Shown in pieces: positions 21,975-25,014 of a DNA stretch of 25,014 nucleotides. The stretch spans positions 1 through 25,014 of the forward strand of contig JAZKEM010000245.1 of assembly GCA_040387055.1 (NCBI GenBank). Reading direction: 5' to 3'. The translations under genes and the position numbers were made by a program. The notes beneath the pieces were generated by a model. The model did no database searches, was not told the origin of the DNA, and saw only the letters and a program-made list of their open reading frames with translations. The DNA comes from Stenotrophobium sp040387055 (lineage in GTDB: Bacteria > Pseudomonadota > Gammaproteobacteria > Nevskiales > Nevskiaceae). Within the stretch, counting starts at the first letter, position 1. Each line of letters begins with the position of its first letter.

Positions 21975-23240
21975 CTAGTGGTCGTGTGAAGCGCCAGACT
22001 TTTCAATGTCGGCTTTCACAAGATAGGAATTACTAACGACCACACGAGCGCCTGCAGACAAGCCACTCAAAATTTCCACGTGCTCACTGTCCTTGCGTCC
22101 CAGTTGCACGGGTTGTGCTTGGTAGCGATCGCCTTCGTTAACGAACACGACGTCCCAATTGCGAAAGATTTGGATCGCGCTCAGCGGTACGATCAAGGCG
22201 GCAGATGATTCACCGACGGTGACTGCAGCATTCACAAACTGTCCCGGCGTCCATGCACCTGTACTGTTATCCAACACCACGCGGGCGCTCAGTGCCTGAT
22301 TGGCGGCGCCGATGGGAGAAACAAAACCGATCACGCCTGTGCCTTGCGCAACGCCATCCGCGGCTTTGATCGTTACGGCTTGACCTGGCTGCAAGCGGCC
22401 ACGATCGCGTGGAAACACGCTGAGTTCGGCGCGTACGCTGGAGAAATCGGCAATTTCAAAGAGTGCTTCTGCACCGGCAGCTTCACCGGAATTGGTATTG
22501 CGTGCAGTCAGTGTGCCGCTGATGGGCGCGGTGACAGCATACACCTGCAGACTTTCGTTGCTCTCGACGGTCGCCAGCGTTTGACCCTGACTCACTTTGT
22601 CACCGACTTTAATACGCACACTTCGAACGATGCCGGGGAAACGTGCGGTAACGGCGCGCATGCGTTCCGGGTTGGCTTGAATGCTGCCGTATAGCGACAG
22701 CGTTTCGTGCAGAGCGCCGCCACTGACCACCGCAGTCTTCAGGCCTGCTGCTGCAGCCATGTCGGCGGCAATACGAACTTCTCCTTCAGGTGAAGCGTAG
22801 CGCCAGTTGTGCACTTTTCCGGCATAGGTCGCTTGGACGGTCACATCGAAAGAGTGGGGTTCATAAACTTCTGCAGCGCTGCGAAGATAGTCTTCCTTGG
22901 GCACGAAGGTGTGCTGTTCGCTGATGCCGTTCTGCAGGCCATTGACGCGACGTAGTGTTATGCGTACTTGCACATCTTTGAGTGCGACAGGCTTGCCATC
23001 GACACGCGGATAAAGCCGAAACTCTGGCGCAACGCCACGCTCGAAGATGGTCACTTCCAAGGAAAAATCGCCGTCTTGCAGCAGGCGACCGCCATGTGGG
23101 CCTTTAACGATTTCGTCAGTGTGAGCAGATTCACCTGCTGCATGTTCGCCATGGCTAGCTTCGTCGGATGCAGACTTGCCACAAGCGGTGATCAAGAGAA
23201 TGGTGCTGAGTAGTGCAGTTTTAAGAATGTTGGAATTCAT
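21975..23240 (-). CDS. czcB: CzcB-type periplasmic adaptor (membrane fusion) lipoprotein
   Basis: A 421-residue adaptor that links the pump to the outer-membrane channel. MNSNILKTALLSTILLITAC is a lipoprotein signal with the lipobox ITAC (Cys20). Residues about 27-60 are His/Glu-rich (HGEHAAGESAHTDEIVKGPHGG), a likely metal-binding segment followed by a small beta domain (FSLEVTIFERGVAPEFRLYP). The lipoyl-like half-motifs appear in VRIKVGDKVSQGQTLATVES and VTAPISGTLTARNTNSGEA, and the protein ends SGASHDH. I chose the ATG at 23240 since the signal peptide starts there; the open frame runs back to 23375 into the channel gene. It is spaced 10 bases from czcA. Confidence 0.92.
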   Translation of the reverse strand: MNSNILKTALLSTILLITACGKSASDEASHGEHAAGESAHTDEIVKGPHGGRLLQDGDFSLEVTIFERGVAPEFRLYPRVDGKPVALKDVQVRITLRRVNGLQNGISEQHTFVPKEDYLRSAAEVYEPHSFDVTVQATYAGKVHNWRYASPEGEVRIAADMAAAAGLKTAVVSGGALHETLSLYGSIQANPERMRAVTARFPGIVRSVRIKVGDKVSQGQTLATVESNESLQVYAVTAPISGTLTARNTNSGEAAGAEALFEIADFSSVRAELSVFPRDRGRLQPGQAVTIKAADGVAQGTGVIGFVSPIGAANQALSARVVLDNSTGAWTPGQFVNAAVTVGESSAALIVPLSAIQIFRNWDVVFVNEGDRYQAQPVQLGRKDSEHVEILSGLSAGARVVVSNSYLVKADIEKSGASHDH

Positions 23241-23277
23241 GATGGTGCTCGAATGATGTGGGCGAGAGTCGCAGGCT

Positions 23278-24558
23278 TTATTCAGCATGGCGATCTGTCG
23301 CGTTGTCAGAAACAGGCGCAGCAGTGAGGCGCTCAATTTCGGTGTGGAATAAGTGGGCGTTGGCAGCGGACTCAATCAATGCACGCTGAACCGCAACGCG
23401 CTCACGTTGAGCATCGACCCATTCCAAATAGCCATAGCGCCCACGCTGATAGGCGTATTCGGTTGCCTTGAGCGCTTCTTCCATTTTGGGCAGAACCTTG
23501 TCGCGCAGGGTTTCGGCTTCAGTGATCGAATGTTTTAGTTCTTGCACCAACTCAAACAAGCTGGTTTCTGCCTTGAGCTTTGCAGCAGCGGATTCAACTT
23601 CCACGCCTTCGCGGAGTGCTTGTGCTTCTGCGATGGCGGGCTGCGCTTGCTTACGTCCAAACAGTGGCATGGAGAATCCCGCTACAAATGCAGTGTCGTC
23701 GCTCTCTTGCAAGCGACGCACACCCGCCGACACGGTGTAGTGCGAACTGGCCTTGGCTTTCGCGAGTTGTACTTCGGCATCGCGCTGACGTGCTTCGGTG
23801 GCGAAACGCAGAAAATCCGGATTGGATGCGAGCTGTGTCGTCAGCAGGTCAAAGTCAGCCACTTGAGGCAACTCAAACAACTTGGCGCGTACCTCGCCAA
23901 ACGTGACTTCACGCGAGCCCCACATTGCCGCGAGTTTTCGGCGTGAGGTCAGCAGTTCATGCTCGGCATGTTCCTGTTCCACTTCAGCGCGAGTGAGCAC
24001 AATGCTGGCGCGGTGCAATTCCACTTCTGGCGACTTTGCGGCTTTGACGCGGCGCCGCACTTCGTTCACGGTTTTCTCGGCGAGCTCTGTCGCCAGTTCA
24101 GTGAGACGTAGCTGTTCCTGATCGGAGGCGACATGGATATAACGGCGCGACACTTCAGCCAGCACATCCAACTGCGCTGACTTGCTTGCGATGTCGACGC
24201 TATCTATTCCTGTACGCGCCAGCTCAACGCGGCGCTGACGTTGATTGCCCAGCTCAATCACTTTTGAGAGTGCAAAGGTTGCTTCCAGTCCCGATGCTCC
24301 GCGCGTGCGGCCAGTGCCTAAGAAGTTCTCGAGCTGTACATTGAGTTCTGGTGCAGGGGTTAAGCCAGCAGCATCGACACGCGCTGATTTGGCTTTGAGC
24401 TGGAACGCAAACTGCGCGAGCTCAGGATTGCGCTCTAGCGTGAGCGCAATCGCTTGTTGAAGGCTAAGCGGAGGGAGTGGCGCACCGGATTGATCCGCCA
24501 AAGCCACAGGTGTGAGCAGCACGCAGGCGGCTGCAATAAAAAATCGAAACAGAGACAC
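23278..24558 (-). CDS. czcC: CzcC-type outer-membrane channel (TolC family)
   Basis: A 426-residue TolC-family protein. MSLFRFFIAAACVLLTPVALA is the signal peptide; two OEP repeats follow, each of long coiled helices (LSLQQAIALTLERNPELAQF in repeat one; FLRFATEARQRDAEVQLAKA in repeat two) and short strands. The C-terminal YAYQRGRYGYLEWVDAQRER is the conserved end of the second repeat in CzcC-type channels. It forms a trimeric exit duct for the CzcA/CzcB pump. GGAG lies about nine bases before the ATG. It is first of the three pump genes, with 37 bases to czcB, and it follows the His-rich membrane gene. Confidence 0.9.
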   Translation of the reverse strand: MSLFRFFIAAACVLLTPVALADQSGAPLPPLSLQQAIALTLERNPELAQFAFQLKAKSARVDAAGLTPAPELNVQLENFLGTGRTRGASGLEATFALSKVIELGNQRQRRVELARTGIDSVDIASKSAQLDVLAEVSRRYIHVASDQEQLRLTELATELAEKTVNEVRRRVKAAKSPEVELHRASIVLTRAEVEQEHAEHELLTSRRKLAAMWGSREVTFGEVRAKLFELPQVADFDLLTTQLASNPDFLRFATEARQRDAEVQLAKAKASSHYTVSAGVRRLQESDDTAFVAGFSMPLFGRKQAQPAIAEAQALREGVEVESAAAKLKAETSLFELVQELKHSITEAETLRDKVLPKMEEALKATEYAYQRGRYGYLEWVDAQRERVAVQRALIESAANAHLFHTEIERLTAAPVSDNATDRHAE

Positions 24559-24645
24559 GGGTTTTCTCCAACGGCACTCTTAGCGAGTGCGGTGCCGCAA
24601 GCGCGGCTAGGCAAGCAGGCCGCAATGCGGCTCAGCTTGAGCGGA

Positions 24646-25014
24646 CTAGGAGAGCAGTCCTGGAGGCCCGTTGGCGGGCGGATGAAGCGTGAAGGGATGG
24701 GGGAGTCGCGGGGCATCAAAATCTTTTGCGCGTGGAATGTTGCTGGGTCTGCGTACAAAAACCAGCAACATCACCAGCATCAACAAGCCGGAGGGCAGAA
24801 GATTTAATTTGATCTTGGCAAGGGCATTGTCGACTGAGTTGATCTCGACATCGCCATGCGTGGCATGGTCCGCACTTGCAGCATCGTGATGCTCGTTAGC
24901 GTGCAGTCCAGCATCCGCAAAGTGCAATTCAATCGACGCAGCATGAGCGCTGTCGCTGATGTCACTGTGCATGTGATGGTGCAAGCCCATGATTTGCGTG
25001 AACAACAGCGTCCC
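24646..25014 (-). CDS. His-rich membrane protein of the metal-efflux operon (5' end may be cut)
   Basis: At least 118 residues. A very His-rich segment (MGLHHHMHSDISDS, NEHHDAASADHATHG) is followed by one membrane helix (LLPSGLLMLVMLLVFV) and a Pro-rich tail ending HPFTLHPPANGPPGLLS. This layout, with a short His-rich stretch for metal binding before a single helix, is common for the small protein encoded just upstream of czcC in such operons; it could collect metal for the pump or sense it. The frame is open to the right edge with LFTQIMGL, so the true start may be outside the window; the first ATG inside is at 24990. It stops 87 bases before czcC. Confidence 0.7.
   Translation of the reverse strand, partial: GTLLFTQIMGLHHHMHSDISDSAHAASIELHFADAGLHANEHHDAASADHATHGDVEINSVDNALAKIKLNLLPSGLLMLVMLLVFVRRPSNIPRAKDFDAPRLPHPFTLHPPANGPPGLLS

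Overview
The window looks like a chromosomal stretch from a free-living Gram-negative proteobacterium, probably a gammaproteobacterium, although a betaproteobacterium cannot be excluded. The evidence is a CzcCBA-type RND tripartite pump, lipoproteins with a lipobox, an OmpA peptidoglycan-binding domain, MetR/MetE with a perfect MetR half-site palindrome, and PurU. I see no phage genes, transposase, rRNA or CRISPR array. Species cannot be named from this sequence.

Layout. 1-200: tail of a GNAT acetyltransferase and a strong terminator. 200-4240 (minus strand): VOC-fold protein, purU, then a likely three-gene lipid-modification operon (DUF1295 membrane reductase-like protein, cyclopropane synthase-like methyltransferase, periplasmic protein). 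4287-8280: a hotdog thioesterase, the divergent metR/metE pair, a palindromic repeat at the metE stop, and a small ORF missed by length cut-offs whose product ends in a Cys-rich tail. 8371-9705: two envelope lipoproteins with DUF4398-like regions, one fused to OmpA. 9835-13157: an operon of a Crp/Fnr regulator, a soluble hybrid histidine kinase and a receiver-PAS protein. 13378-18790: a stress-type accessory cluster of mostly very small genes: collagen-like lipoprotein, DUF4124-like protein, a second Crp/Fnr paralogue, bacterioferritin-like protein, DUF5670 and other mini membrane proteins, CsbD, a disordered Pro/Thr-rich protein and an outer-membrane barrel. 18842-25014: a divalent-metal efflux operon (His-rich membrane protein, CzcC-, CzcB- and CzcA-like).

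The most interesting pattern is a 16-bp palindrome, TGTRCG-N4-CGYACA. It recurs upstream of at least five genes of the 13.4-17.2 kb cluster and nowhere else that I noticed. It has the size and TGT...ACA ends of a Crp-family operator, and two closely similar Crp/Fnr paralogues lie in or next to the cluster, one of them carrying the site in its own promoter region. I infer a local Crp/Fnr-controlled envelope/iron stress regulon, with the receiver-PAS/hybrid kinase operon as a possible input. A second candidate novelty is a C-rich small RNA (about 16424-16552) after the second Crp/Fnr gene: two CUCCCC motifs that could pair with Shine-Dalgarno sequences, a stem-loop and a strong terminator.
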